The notes: generated from the sequence alone by a model not told the origin. DNA of 64,000 bases from Microbacterium aurantiacum (GCF_002872075.1 NZ_PGGU01000025.1:48285-112284), one strand, 5' to 3'. Shown: positions 21,904 through 31,057, counted from the first letter of the stretch. Translations and numbers: made by a program.

Positions 21904-22956
21904 TCAGGGGCGACGAATGAGCCCGGCCTCGACGAGCTCCTGGATCGCCGTGACGACCATCTCCTCGGGATCACCGCTCGGCGGAGTCCCGTGGTGCTCG
22001 ATCACCGCGTTCACGATCGACCCGAGGTCGTCGGACTCTCTCGCCGCGCGGAGCACTGTGGGCGCTATCCCGGTCAGCACGCGAAGCGTGCGATCGGAGA
22101 GCACGACGAGGGTGTCTCCGTAGTCGACGGCATCCGCCCACGACGACTGACCCTCGGCATCCTTCACAGCGACCCGGGTTCGTTCCCACGGCTCCGGGGC
22201 GGGTTCTGCCGCCAGCAGAGACTGGATCACCGCCGGCACGTCCGCAGCCTCGGAGTAGCGCAGACGGCGGACGCCGCCGGCGCGCTCGCAGAGTTCGGCG
22301 AGGGCGGCGACGGTGCCGTCGAGCTCGGCCAGGTAACTCGTCTGCTCGACCAGCAGGGGGACCGCGTCGATGAAATGGAGGTGCTCGATCTCGGGCTCGA
22401 CGACCGAGGGGTCGCGGTCGAGGAGGACGATCGCGGCAAGCGTCAGCTCCGTGTCCGGCAGGTCTCGCATTCCGGCATCCGCCGGGGCCACCTGATCCTT
22501 CGGCGCTCCCTTGCGCACCACCGACAGGGGTTTGCGGTACGGCAGCACCCGCAGGTCGCGATCGAAGGCGATCGTCTCGTCCGAGACGTAGCCGTGCACA
22601 CTCGCCAGCACGCGGCTGAGGGTCGTCTTGCCCCGGCCGGAGGGGCCGACGAAGGCGATGACCCTGCCGTCGTCGAGCGCGACGCCAGCTGCATGCAGCA
22701 TCATCAGGTTGCCTCGGCCATGAGCGAGGGCCTCGAGCGTCACATCGGTGGACAGCCGCTCGAGGAATCGCTCGATGTCCGGGATCTGGTCGACCTCGAT
22801 GCGGAGGTCGCTGTCCAAGGCTTCAGGTGCCGGCACGATGGCAGCGCCGGACCATGCACGGCGAGCGCGCTCGATGACCTCGTCGGCAACATCGGCGCCG
22901 AACTCGATGCGCACGACGGCACCCATGGCGGCGAGCGCGACGACCGCCTTCTTCAC
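21904..22956 (-). CDS. HPr-kinase-like ATPase with C-terminal PqqD-like domain
   Basis: A 350-residue protein. The Walker A GPSGRGKTT at residues 104-112, after LMMLHAAGVALDDGRVIAFV, and the later AAIVLLDRDPS segment fit the HprK/PEP-carboxykinase fold used by HprK-related kinases. The last ~80 residues (LVVLSDRTLRVLTGIAPTVL ... ELVEAGLIRRP) resemble a PqqD-type peptide-binding wing. GTG 22956 is preferred: it lies 10 bases past the BY-kinase stop with GAGG before it. No HPr or PTS genes are near, so classical carbon control is unlikely. A stand-alone PqqD-like gene and an NTP_transf_5-like gene occur 7-8 kb away in the same locus. Confidence 0.75.
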   Translation of the reverse strand: MKKAVVALAAMGAVVRIEFGADVADEVIERARRAWSGAAIVPAPEALDSDLRIEVDQIPDIERFLERLSTDVTLEALAHGRGNLMMLHAAGVALDDGRVIAFVGPSGRGKTTLSRVLASVHGYVSDETIAFDRDLRVLPYRKPLSVVRKGAPKDQVAPADAGMRDLPDTELTLAAIVLLDRDPSVVEPEIEHLHFIDAVPLLVEQTSYLAELDGTVAALAELCERAGGVRRLRYSEAADVPAVIQSLLAAEPAPEPWERTRVAVKDAEGQSSWADAVDYGDTLVVLSDRTLRVLTGIAPTVLRAARESDDLGSIVNAVIEHHGTPPSGDPEEMVVTAIQELVEAGLIRRP

Positions 22957-22966
22957 GAGCGCAGCC

Positions 22967-24436
22967 TCACGCGATCGCGGCGCCCCGGCGCCGCGGGCCG
23001 CCTTCGGCCTCCACGACCTCGGAGTCGTCCGGATCGGAGTCGGCGCGGTAGTAGTCGCCGTGGTACTGGTATCCGTAGTACGCGGCTCCGGTGCCACGTC
23101 GGGGCACCCTGTTCAGGACGATTCCGAGCGCTCGCGCGTTGGCGCGCTCGAGGTTGCCGAGTGCTTTTCCGAGCACCTCGAAGGTGGTCTTTCCGACGGT
23201 CGCCACCACGATGGCGCCGTCCGCGTGCTGCGTGAGCACGGCGGCGTCGGTCACGGGGATGAGCGGCGGGGCGTCGATGATCACGATGGCCTCACGGGTG
23301 AGCGAGAGCAGCAGTTCGTGCATCTTCGCCGAGCCGAGCACCTCACTCGGGTTCGGGGGCAGCTTCCCCGCCGCGACGACGATCAGGTTGTCACGACCGG
23401 GGATGCGCTGGGCGACCTGCGCGATCTCCGCGCGCCCTGAGAGCACCTCGGAGAGACCGACGGAGTCGACGAGGCCGAAGATCTTGCCGATCATCGGGCG
23501 ACGGAGGTCGCCGTCGATGAGGATGACGCGTTCCCCGCTGGAGGCGAGGGTGATCGCGAGGTTGGACGCGGTGGTCGACTTGCCGTCACCGGGCAACGGG
23601 CTGGTGACGACGATGACACGCGGAGGGTTGTCGACGTCCATGAACTGGATGTTCGTGCGCAGCTCTCGCATCGACTCGGCGATGGCGAACAGGTGCGAGG
23701 CACTGCTGTTCACCGATGTGCCGCCGTCCTGAGGAATGAGCCGGTTCTCTGCGGTGAACGACTTCTCCTCCGGGAGCGTGCCGACCACGGCGACGCCCAG
23801 TTCCTTCTCGACGCCGTCGACCGAGCGGATGCGGCGATCGAGCGTGTATCGCAGCATCGCGTATCCGAACGCGACGGCAAGTCCGATCAGGCCTCCGATC
23901 GCGAGGGCGAGCCGCGTGTTGGGCGATGAGGGCGAGGTCGGCAGGCGGGCGGAGTCGATCGCGGCGAGGTAGACGAGTCCCGGCTTCTCCTCGTCGGCCG
24001 TCTCGAGCACGTTCACCTCGGCGGCCATGCCGCGCACCCAGGATTCGGCGATGTCGCGGGCTTCCTCGGGCGACGACGCGGTCGCCGTCACCTTGAGCGA
24101 GTACGTGTCGAGCGGGTTGGTCACGGTGACCTGCGATGCCAGCCGTTCGGGCGTCGTCTCCAACCCCAGGTCCTCGATGACCCGATCGGCGACAGAACGG
24201 GACGAGCCGAGGTTCATGTAGGTCTTCACGCTGGATGCCGCGAGCTGATTGCCCACGAGTTTCGCGCCGACATCATCGGATGCTGCGGTGGCCTGCACGA
24301 TCGCCGTCGCGTCGGCGGTGTACACCCGCGGCTGGAGAAGGGTCCAGCCGAAGGCGACCGCGACGGCCGCAACCACGAGCACGAGCATTCCCAGCCAATG
24401 CGCGCGAAAAACGCGCAAATAGTGGCGCAGATCCAT
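22967..24436 (-). CDS. Wzz-type chain-length regulator fused to BY-kinase, copy 1
   Basis: Membrane tyrosine autokinase controlling polymer length and export. The N-terminal Wzz part has membrane segments near residues 14-34 and 173-192. The kinase has Walker A PLPGDGKSTT (281-290), A' VILIDGD (304-310) and Walker B AIVIIDAPP (383-391). A tyrosine cluster, Tyr 453, 454, 456, 458, 462 and 463, marks the autophosphorylated tail. It has 489 residues. The ATG at 24436 is preceded by AGAGGAC; longer open frame upstream is not needed. The HprK-like gene follows at once and is probably co-transcribed. Confidence 0.93.
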   Translation of the reverse strand: MDLRHYLRVFRAHWLGMLVLVVAAVAVAFGWTLLQPRVYTADATAIVQATAASDDVGAKLVGNQLAASSVKTYMNLGSSRSVADRVIEDLGLETTPERLASQVTVTNPLDTYSLKVTATASSPEEARDIAESWVRGMAAEVNVLETADEEKPGLVYLAAIDSARLPTSPSSPNTRLALAIGGLIGLAVAFGYAMLRYTLDRRIRSVDGVEKELGVAVVGTLPEEKSFTAENRLIPQDGGTSVNSSASHLFAIAESMRELRTNIQFMDVDNPPRVIVVTSPLPGDGKSTTASNLAITLASSGERVILIDGDLRRPMIGKIFGLVDSVGLSEVLSGRAEIAQVAQRIPGRDNLIVVAAGKLPPNPSEVLGSAKMHELLLSLTREAIVIIDAPPLIPVTDAAVLTQHADGAIVVATVGKTTFEVLGKALGNLERANARALGIVLNRVPRRGTGAAYYGYQYHGDYYRADSDPDDSEVVEAEGGPRRRGAAIA

Positions 24437-24591
24437 TGAGCCGTCCTCTGTTCCGGTCGATCGATGCCCCCCAGAGGCATTTGACAAAGGTACTACAGCG
24501 GCCCGCTTCCCCATGTACCGCCGACATGCCCGCCTGTGGTCGCTGGCGGTAGTGTGGCTGACACCGCCGTCCTCTCAGATCTGGAGCCCCC

Positions 24592-25290
24592 GTGAGCGCT
24601 GATGAGCCGATCTCACTGCGCCGCCGGATCACCGGCAGCGTGTGGTTCCACCTGCTGCTGGCGTTCGTCGTGGCGGGCCTCGTGCTCTCGTTCGTGGCGA
24701 AGCCGTACCTCGTTCCCTCCGGTTCGATGGAGGAGACCCTGCGGCCGGGTGATCGTGTGCTGGTGAACCGCCTCGCCTACCTCGGCGCGGATCCTGCGCC
24801 GGGCGATGTGGTCGTCTTCGATGCCGATGAGAGCTGGGGTTCCACGTCGGCGGCAGACGACGGACCTCTCAAAGCGGTTCTTCGCTGGGTGGGCGAAGTC
24901 ACCGGCTTCGGACCGTCCGGGCCGCACACTCTCATCAAGCGCATCGTCGCAGGTCCTGGGCAGACCGTGCGCTGCTGCACCGACGACGGTTCTCTCATCG
25001 TCGACGGCGAACCGATCGACGAGCCCTACGTCTTCGAGGACTTCCCCTTCGACGGCACCCTGAACTGCTCATCGACGCCGGCATCGAGCCGTTGCTTCGA
25101 CGAGGTGACGGTGCCACCGGACTCGTACCTCGTGCTCGGTGACCACCGTTCCCGATCGAGCGATTCCGCCATCGCCTGCCGTGGCGCTGACGTACCCTCC
25201 TCCGAGTGCTGGCGCTGGGCGGAACGTGGCCAGATCGTCGGTCGAGCCGCCGCCATCGTGTGGCCGATCGGTCGCTGGACGGGTCTCTGA
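24592..25290 (+). CDS. lepB: signal peptidase I with extra extracellular cysteines
   Basis: Type I signal peptidase (S26), cleaving leader peptides on the outer face. One membrane helix (residues ~17-36) is followed by the nucleophile Ser45 in VPSGSMEETL and the base Lys116 in TLIKRIVAGPG; the GDHRSRSSDS box is present. It has 232 residues. Six cysteines occur in the outer domain (a CC pair near 128, two around NCSS...SRCF, two around ACRG...SECW), unusual for the family and suggesting disulphides. GTG start with GGAG upstream. Its place inside the polysaccharide locus suggests dedicated substrates, perhaps the two Tat-exported proteins; that is inference. Confidence 0.9.
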   Translation: MSADEPISLRRRITGSVWFHLLLAFVVAGLVLSFVAKPYLVPSGSMEETLRPGDRVLVNRLAYLGADPAPGDVVVFDADESWGSTSAADDGPLKAVLRWVGEVTGFGPSGPHTLIKRIVAGPGQTVRCCTDDGSLIVDGEPIDEPYVFEDFPFDGTLNCSSTPASSRCFDEVTVPPDSYLVLGDHRSRSSDSAIACRGADVPSSECWRWAERGQIVGRAAAIVWPIGRWTGL

Positions 25291-25387
25291 CGATTTCTCC
25301 GCCCTGCAGGGTATCGGAAACCGATTCTCGCGGTTAGACTGCGGCTCTGGGCCTTCGTCAGCTTGACGGAGGAAAGAGCATCGTTTG

Positions 25388-25458
25388 CTGGGGCAGCGAT
25401 GTCTTCACTCTCCGCTGGGGCGGGGAGGAGCTGTTTGGGGCGCACACATTCTCTGGGG
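25388..25458 (+). promoter_or_regulatory. leader with repeated CTGGGG motifs before the priming transferase
   Basis: The ~125-base leader after a possible -10 box (TAGACT at 25335-25340) has CTGGGG at 25388 and 25415, TTGGGG at 25435 and TCTGGGG ending at 25458. The last also supplies the ribosome site. Similar motifs precede several other genes of the locus. Meaning unknown. Confidence 0.25.
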
Positions 25459-25465
25459 AGGGATT

Positions 25466-27010
25466 GTGGCTGTACTTGGGGATCTCGCTCTGTCACCGCG
25501 ACAGGGGAGGAGAAACGAACGAGCCGCCGCGGCCGTACGGTCGGCTGCGACGCAGACCGCGGCGCGACTGGCGATCGACGCGGACAGGCCGGCGCGATGG
25601 CAGCGCTCGTATGCGCGACGCCTCCTGATCACGGACACCGTGATCATCATCGGGGCGGTGTTCGGCGCTCAACTTCTGCGCTTCGGCCAGAGCAACGCCG
25701 ATCTGTACATCCCGGGCGTCACCGGAGCGGGCTTCGACATCGCCTACACCTCCGTCTCGGCGATCTTCGTCATCACCTGGGTGCTCGGGCTGCGGCTCTA
25801 CGGCACTCGCGATGCCCAGGTCGTCGGGAGCGGCTGGCAGGAGTTCCGTCGTGTCGCCGACGCCAGCATCCGCGTCTTCGGCGTCCTCGCGATCCTCTCC
25901 TTCCTCCTGCACATCGACGTGGCGCGCGGCTACCTGCTGCTCGCGCTGCCTGCCGGGCTCGCGGTGCTCGTGGGCAGCCGCTGGGCGTGGCGGCGGTGGC
26001 TGGACGCTCAGCGCTCCGAGGGCCGTTGCCTGTCCCGAGTCGTCCTCGTCGGCGAGCACGCGAAGTCGATGCACATCGCGCGCGAGATGCAGCGCGACGG
26101 CGGGGCCGGAATGGTCATCACCGGCGCCCTGACCGAGCGGGGAACGGGCTCCCTGCTCCCTGGCATCCCGGTCGTCGGCAGCCTCGACGACGCGATCGGC
26201 GGCATCGATCTGGACGGGGCGGACGCCGTGGTCTACAGCGGCTCCGATCTGATCACGCCCGCGCAGCTGCGCCAGTTCGGCTGGGATCTGCAATCGCGGA
26301 ACGTGGGTCTCATCGTCGCCGCCGCGCTGACCGACGTCGCCGGCCCGCGCATCCACGCCCGACCGGTCGCCGGCCTGTCTCTGATCCACGTCGACTATCC
26401 GGCGTTCACGGGCTCCCGGTATGCGACCAAGCGCGCCTTCGACGTCATCGTCGCGGCGCTCGCGCTCGTCGTGCTGAGTCCGGTCTTTCTCGCGTTGACC
26501 GTGATGGTGCGCCAGGATGGGGGGCCGGTGCTGTTCCGGCAGCGCCGGGTCGGGCTCGAGGGCCGCCAGTTCACGATGCTGAAGTTCCGCACGATGGTGG
26601 TCGACGCCGAGGCGCGTCTGCCCGAGCTGCGCGGCCTCTCAGAGGGCAACGGCATCCTCTTCAAGTTGCGGGACGATCCGCGCGTGACCCGGCTCGGCAG
26701 GATCCTGCGCCGATACAGTCTGGACGAACTGCCGCAACTGGTGAACGTGCTGCGCGGCGACATGTCTCTGGTGGGTCCGCGACCGCCGCTGATGAGTGAG
26801 GTCGACACGTACGAGAAGTGGGTGCAGCGCCGACTGCTCGTCAAGCCGGGCATCACGGGGCTGTGGCAGGTCAGCGGACGATCGGATCTCTCCTGGGAAG
26901 ACAGCATCCGCCTCGACCTCTACTACGTCGAGAACTGGTCGCTGACGAGCGACCTGGTGATCATCTGGCGCACAGTGCGTGCGGTGCTGCGGAGACACGG
27001 CGCGTACTGA
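25466..27010 (+). CDS. priming phosphoglycosyl transferase (polyprenyl-phosphate sugar transferase)
   Basis: Attaches the first sugar-phosphate to undecaprenyl phosphate, starting repeat-unit assembly at the membrane. The N-terminal half has about four membrane helices and a nucleotide-binding-like middle domain. The C-terminal catalytic part shows GGPVLFRQRRVGLEGRQFTM, LKFRTMVVDAE, DELPQLVNVLRGDMSLVGPR and KPGITGLWQVSGRSDLSWED, the WbaP/CpsE-type signature. The GTG at 25466 is chosen for its strong GGGGAGGGA site, giving 514 residues. It heads the rightward run with the DUF4012 gene. The sugar is not predictable. Confidence 0.92.
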   Translation: MAVLGDLALSPRQGRRNERAAAAVRSAATQTAARLAIDADRPARWQRSYARRLLITDTVIIIGAVFGAQLLRFGQSNADLYIPGVTGAGFDIAYTSVSAIFVITWVLGLRLYGTRDAQVVGSGWQEFRRVADASIRVFGVLAILSFLLHIDVARGYLLLALPAGLAVLVGSRWAWRRWLDAQRSEGRCLSRVVLVGEHAKSMHIAREMQRDGGAGMVITGALTERGTGSLLPGIPVVGSLDDAIGGIDLDGADAVVYSGSDLITPAQLRQFGWDLQSRNVGLIVAAALTDVAGPRIHARPVAGLSLIHVDYPAFTGSRYATKRAFDVIVAALALVVLSPVFLALTVMVRQDGGPVLFRQRRVGLEGRQFTMLKFRTMVVDAEARLPELRGLSEGNGILFKLRDDPRVTRLGRILRRYSLDELPQLVNVLRGDMSLVGPRPPLMSEVDTYEKWVQRRLLVKPGITGLWQVSGRSDLSWEDSIRLDLYYVENWSLTSDLVIIWRTVRAVLRRHGAY

Positions 27011-27052
27011 CCTCACATGAACCACTCGGCGGGTACTCCTACGATTGAGGGC

Positions 27053-28909
27053 ATGACCACCAGAGCCGAGCGCGCCAGCCGCGCCGACCGACCGCGCCGA
27101 CCTCTGCTTCGCAGCTTCCGTCTTTGGGTCCCGGTCGGTATCCTGCTCGTGCTCATCGCCGCGGGGATCGCGGCCTGGATGGTCGGCGAGCGCATCTACG
27201 ATCGGGCGATGGCCGCCAAGGGCTCCCTCGAGCAGGCCATGCCACTGGCGACGACAGCCAAGGACCAGATCCTGGCCGGGGACTCCGAGGGCGCCAAGGC
27301 CACCACCGCCCAGCTCGCCGGGCTGACGGCCGATGCGCGCGCCCAGACCGGAGGCCAGCTGTGGAAGAACCTCGAGTGGCTGCCCGTGGTCGGCCCGAAC
27401 CTGTACGCCGTGCGTACCGCTGCCGCCGTCACCGATGACCTGGTGACCAACGCGCTGACCCCTGCCTCATCTCTGAGCATCGACGCCCTGAAGCCCGTGA
27501 ACGGCGCCATCGACCTCGCGGCGGTGACCGGCATGCAGACCACGGTGGCGCAGGCGTCGGATGCCGTCACCAAGGCAGCCTCGGACCTCGATTCGATCAA
27601 CCGGGACGGGCTGATCGATCAGGTCGACGACGCGCTCGCGAAGCTGACCGGAGCCGTCGACGAGATGGAGCCGATGCTCGGACCCGCCAAGGACATCATC
27701 GGCATCCTGCCGACCGCGCTCGGCGCCGAAGGCCCGCGGAACTACCTGATGATCTTCCAGAACAACGCCGAGGCCCGCGGCACCGGCGGCAATCCGGCCG
27801 CCCTCGTGATGGTGACGGCCGACCAGGGACGCATCAGCATCACCCAGCAGGCATCGAGCACGGACTTCAAGAACAACCGCCCCGAGCCGATCATCCCGCT
27901 CAATCCCGAGACCGAAGCTCTGTACGGCGACAAGATGGGTCGCTGGATCTCGGATGCCACGCTCAGTCCCGACTTCAGCGAGACGGTCGCCGTCGTCCGC
28001 GCGTACTGGGCCGAGCAGTTCGGCACTCCGGTCGACGCCGTGCTGTCGTTCGACCCCGTCGGTCTGAGTTACCTGCTCCAGGCGACCGGGCCCACGGTCA
28101 TCCCCGCGGCAACTGCAGAAGTCAACGGTGAGACGATCGACGTCATCCAGGAGCCGATCACCCTCACCGCGGAGAACGCCGTGCCCCTGCTCCTCAACGA
28201 GGCGTACTGGATGTTCCCCGAGGGCTACCTGCAGGACGCGTTCTTCGCCGCGGCGGCCAAATCGGTCTTCGACGCGGTCACCTCCGGCAGCGCGCCGCCG
28301 AAGGCGCTGCTCGACAGCCTCACTCTCGCCGTGGACGAGGACCGCCTGCTCTACTCACCGGCGAACGAGGCCGAGGCGAAACTCATCGGCGAGACGAAGA
28401 TGTCGGGTCGCCTCCCGAGCACGAACGACGACACCACGCTGCTCGGCGTCTACGTGAACGACTTCACGCAGAGCAAGCTCGACTACTACATGCAGCTCGA
28501 CATCGCCGCCGTCTCGACGCAGTGCACGACGCCGGACAGCCCCGTCTTCACGACGACGGCGACCCTGACGAACACGGTGACACCGGAGCAGGCACCGGAT
28601 CTCCCTCGCCACATCGCGCCCGGTCGCTACTTCCCGAAGGGCCATGTCGCCACCGACCTCGTCTTCTACGGGCCCGTCGGATCCACATTCACCGGGATCA
28701 CGGTCGACGGTCAGCCGGCCGGTGTCGGAGGGGTTCAGCACCTCGGCCGCGGGGCCGTCAAAGTCCCCGTGCTCAACGAGCCCGGTCAGACCCACACCGT
28801 CGTCGCCACGTTCGCCGGCGCCCCCGGCGAATACGGGCCGCTCGACATCCGCCACACGCCGATGGTGCGACCGGTCGGCGAGACGCTGACGAGCGAAGGC
28901 TGCGGCTGA
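27053..28909 (+). CDS. DUF4012 secreted/membrane-anchored protein
   Basis: About 618 residues. A basic N-terminus is followed by one membrane helix (VPVGILLVLIAAGIAAWMVG) and a long outer region with the DUF4012 hallmark NYLMIFQNNAEARGTGGNPA; this family is common in actinobacterial polysaccharide loci. Its biochemical function is not established; resemblance to cell-wall ligases has been discussed, but I cannot confirm that here. The ATG at 27053 is seven bases after TACGAT, suggesting a leaderless start; ATG 27017 is an alternative. It lies 40 bases after the priming transferase gene. Confidence 0.85.
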   Translation: MTTRAERASRADRPRRPLLRSFRLWVPVGILLVLIAAGIAAWMVGERIYDRAMAAKGSLEQAMPLATTAKDQILAGDSEGAKATTAQLAGLTADARAQTGGQLWKNLEWLPVVGPNLYAVRTAAAVTDDLVTNALTPASSLSIDALKPVNGAIDLAAVTGMQTTVAQASDAVTKAASDLDSINRDGLIDQVDDALAKLTGAVDEMEPMLGPAKDIIGILPTALGAEGPRNYLMIFQNNAEARGTGGNPAALVMVTADQGRISITQQASSTDFKNNRPEPIIPLNPETEALYGDKMGRWISDATLSPDFSETVAVVRAYWAEQFGTPVDAVLSFDPVGLSYLLQATGPTVIPAATAEVNGETIDVIQEPITLTAENAVPLLLNEAYWMFPEGYLQDAFFAAAAKSVFDAVTSGSAPPKALLDSLTLAVDEDRLLYSPANEAEAKLIGETKMSGRLPSTNDDTTLLGVYVNDFTQSKLDYYMQLDIAAVSTQCTTPDSPVFTTTATLTNTVTPEQAPDLPRHIAPGRYFPKGHVATDLVFYGPVGSTFTGITVDGQPAGVGGVQHLGRGAVKVPVLNEPGQTHTVVATFAGAPGEYGPLDIRHTPMVRPVGETLTSEGCG

Positions 28910-28913
28910 TCTC

Positions 28914-29924
28914 TCACGCGTTCCGGGCGGGACGCTCCCCGTGCAGGCTCTCGTAGATGTCGTCCACCATGGTGTCGATCGCGTCGAAACCGGATACCGG
29001 CCCGCCGGCGAGGTAGCCGTCGGCGCCGATGAGCACGGCGGCCGGTGTCGCCCAATCGGCGATCGACCCCTGCACGTACATGTGCGGGTCGTGCAGCGAC
29101 TGGGGCTCGGCCGTCTCGGTGAGCGTGCTGTTCTCGGGCGCGGGCCAGAGCAGGAAGCGCACGCTCACTTGCGGGAGCAGCGCGCGCCAGCGCGGAACGG
29201 CCGCGATCACCGGCGTGCACGAGCTGCACCCCTCCTTCACCGCGAGCAGGAGCATCGGGCCGCGTGCCGCGAGTTGGCGGAGGTTGACGGTGCGGCCGTC
29301 GGCGAACTGCACCGGGACGGCGGGAGTGCGGGTTCGGATGTACTCCCCCGGCTCGGCCTCGATGACGTGCGCCGAGCCCCCGACCACGGGTACCCCGGCT
29401 TCGGGTGCCGCGACCGAGGCCGGGTGCCAGAGGATCAAGGCAACGGTGACGGCGGATGCCGCGAGCGCCAGCACCCATCCCCTGTCGCCGGCCAGCGCGG
29501 CGGCCGGGCCGCCGAGCAACGGCGTCGTCCAGCTCACTGCGGCCGAGAGAATCGCCAGCAGCAGGAACCATCCGTTGCGCACGATCGTCAGCCAGGTGAT
29601 CGGCTGGCGCGCGCCGAAGCAGTTGCATGAGGCGTCGGCCGACTCCATCCGGCGCCGCCAGACGAGGACCAGGTAGGCGCCGAACAGCAGGACGGCGACT
29701 GTGGCGGCCAGAAGGCCGAGAACGCCGCCGAAGACGAGCAGCGCCAGCGCGAGCAGGATCTCTCCCCACGGGTGCGATCTGACCAGCCACCGCTGTCGCA
29801 GAACGGCCGGGACGCCGAGCTCCTCCCATGCCGATGCATCCTCGGGGCGGAACAGCTTCGCGACTCCGCTCGCGATCAGCACGCCGGCCAGGATCAGGGG
29901 GGCCGCTGCGAGCAGTGACGTCAT
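28914..29924 (-). CDS. MauE/DoxX-like membrane protein fused to thioredoxin-like domain, copy 1
   Basis: A 336-residue protein with about five membrane helices in residues 1-165 and a thioredoxin-like outer domain after that. The membrane part has the MauE-family CxC motif (Cys100 and Cys102 in SCNCFG); the thioredoxin part has Cys233-x-x-Cys236 (EGCSSCTPV). This layout suggests electron transfer from the membrane quinone or cytosol to an outer dithiol, i.e. disulphide making or repair on secreted proteins (inference). Its ATG overlaps the PqqD-like stop (TGATG). A second copy lies at 51,119 beside a Tat-exported cysteine protein. Confidence 0.8.
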   Translation of the reverse strand: MTSLLAAAPLILAGVLIASGVAKLFRPEDASAWEELGVPAVLRQRWLVRSHPWGEILLALALLVFGGVLGLLAATVAVLLFGAYLVLVWRRRMESADASCNCFGARQPITWLTIVRNGWFLLLAILSAAVSWTTPLLGGPAAALAGDRGWVLALAASAVTVALILWHPASVAAPEAGVPVVGGSAHVIEAEPGEYIRTRTPAVPVQFADGRTVNLRQLAARGPMLLLAVKEGCSSCTPVIAAVPRWRALLPQVSVRFLLWPAPENSTLTETAEPQSLHDPHMYVQGSIADWATPAAVLIGADGYLAGGPVSGFDAIDTMVDDIYESLHGERPARNA

Positions 29925-30193
29925 CAGGTTTCCTCTTCTTCCCGCAGGAGGCCGGCGTCCACCAGCGTCCGTGCGAACAGGGCGGCCTCCGCCGCCGCGT
30001 CGTCCTCGTCGCACAGGCCGTCGTCGACCAGCTGCTCTGCGAGCGTCCGGAGGTCCGAGCCGAGCGCCGCTCGCCACACCGCTGCGGCCATTCCGGCGAG
30101 CACCATGATGGGGCCTTCGGGGAGCACAGCCGCGAACACCCGCACTCCGTCGTCGACGACACCGACGTCGACGCCCTGCACGAAGCGGGTCAC
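29924..30193 (-). CDS. PqqD-like peptide-binding protein
   Basis: An 89-residue protein with a PqqD-type winged-helix layout: a beta-rich start (VGVVDDGVRVFAAVLPEGPI), the central IMVLAGMAAAVWRAALG helix, then acidic helices ending LVDAGLLREEEE. PqqD homologues bind leader peptides or act in HPr-rel-A type modules. It sits between the nucleotidyltransferase and MauE/thioredoxin genes, overlapping both, so the four-gene leftward operon is translationally coupled. The call rests on fold pattern and context; sequence identity to known PqqD proteins is probably low. Confidence 0.65.
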   Translation of the reverse strand: MTRFVQGVDVGVVDDGVRVFAAVLPEGPIMVLAGMAAAVWRAALGSDLRTLAEQLVDDGLCDEDDAAAEAALFARTLVDAGLLREEEET

Positions 30194-31053
30194 CGCTTCC
30201 GCTCCCCTCGGCCGAAAGATTCGCGGAGCGCCGTGCCGATCCGTCGCCGGAAGGCGACGATGACGTCGCGCGTCCGGGGCTCATGGCCGAGCTCGTGGGC
30301 GAGCACCGCCCGATTGACGCGTGGTGCTCGTGCGACCGTCCCCAGCGCCGCACTCACGGTCGGCGCCGCCTTGATCCGCCCCCACCATTCGGCCGTCCTG
30401 CTGCCGCCCTGCGACACGGTCTTCCAGAGCAGGTACTCGCGTCGACGCCGGTAGCGCTCGAGATCGCCGAGGGCGGCGGCGAAGGCCACCTCTGCGCGCA
30501 GCCGCCGCACCAGCCGGGAGCGGCGTACGCGCTCGTCGTCGGCCTGCCGCGCCCACAGTTCCCTGGCCTCGGCGCCGAGCATGTCGAGGTCGCGCGCGGC
30601 GTTGAGAACGAAGAGCACGGCCTGCGCATCCACCGACGACACCGAGCACTCCACCCCCGCAGCGAAATGGCATCCGCGCCCTTGCCACAGCACCTCGAAG
30701 GCGTCCTGATCGGCGATGCCGACACCGGGAAACCTGCGATGCAGGTCGAGGTAGCCCCACTCCCGGTGATGGTAGGTCTGCGCGTGCCCGAAAGGCGACC
30801 CGTCGAGGAAGGAGCTGTACACCCTCCACCCGTTCTCGGTCATCCGGGCGTGCAGCTCAGGCACACGGCGCGGATCCACCAGCACGTCGACATCCGTGCC
30901 GCTGCGCTTCCCCGGGCGCAGCGCGCCGTCGAGGGTCCCGCCCTTGATGTGCAGCAGGCGGATGCGGGCCCGGCGCGCGATCACCTCGACGGCCGCTCGG
31001 CTGAACTCCAGCCGCACGTCGAGAGAGATCGGAGTCGTGTCCAGCGAGTCCAC
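30190..31053 (-). CDS. NTP_transf_5-type nucleotidyltransferase-fold protein
   Basis: A 287-residue protein. LLHIKGGTLDGALRPGKR then GTDVDVLVDP (Asp54, Asp56) matches the NTP_transf_5 pattern: a KGG element followed by the D-x-D metal site of the pol-beta superfamily, without the classical GS motif. The alpha-helical second half (LFVLNAARDLDMLGAEARELW) fits too. The donor and acceptor are unknown. Members are often found with PqqD-like and HprK-like genes in polysaccharide or peptide loci. The ATG overlaps no upstream gene; the gene lies four bases after the glycosyltransferase and overlaps the PqqD-like gene by four. Confidence 0.75.
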   Translation of the reverse strand: MDSLDTTPISLDVRLEFSRAAVEVIARRARIRLLHIKGGTLDGALRPGKRSGTDVDVLVDPRRVPELHARMTENGWRVYSSFLDGSPFGHAQTYHHREWGYLDLHRRFPGVGIADQDAFEVLWQGRGCHFAAGVECSVSSVDAQAVLFVLNAARDLDMLGAEARELWARQADDERVRRSRLVRRLRAEVAFAAALGDLERYRRRREYLLWKTVSQGGSRTAEWWGRIKAAPTVSAALGTVARAPRVNRAVLAHELGHEPRTRDVIVAFRRRIGTALRESFGRGERKR

Positions 31054-31057
31054 GGCG

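Noticed and set aside
21904..31053. Lasso-peptide or other known RiPP cluster reading of the HprK-like, PqqD-like and nucleotidyltransferase genes
   Set aside because: No asparagine-synthetase-like cyclase, no transglutaminase-like B2 protease and no obvious precursor peptide next to them.
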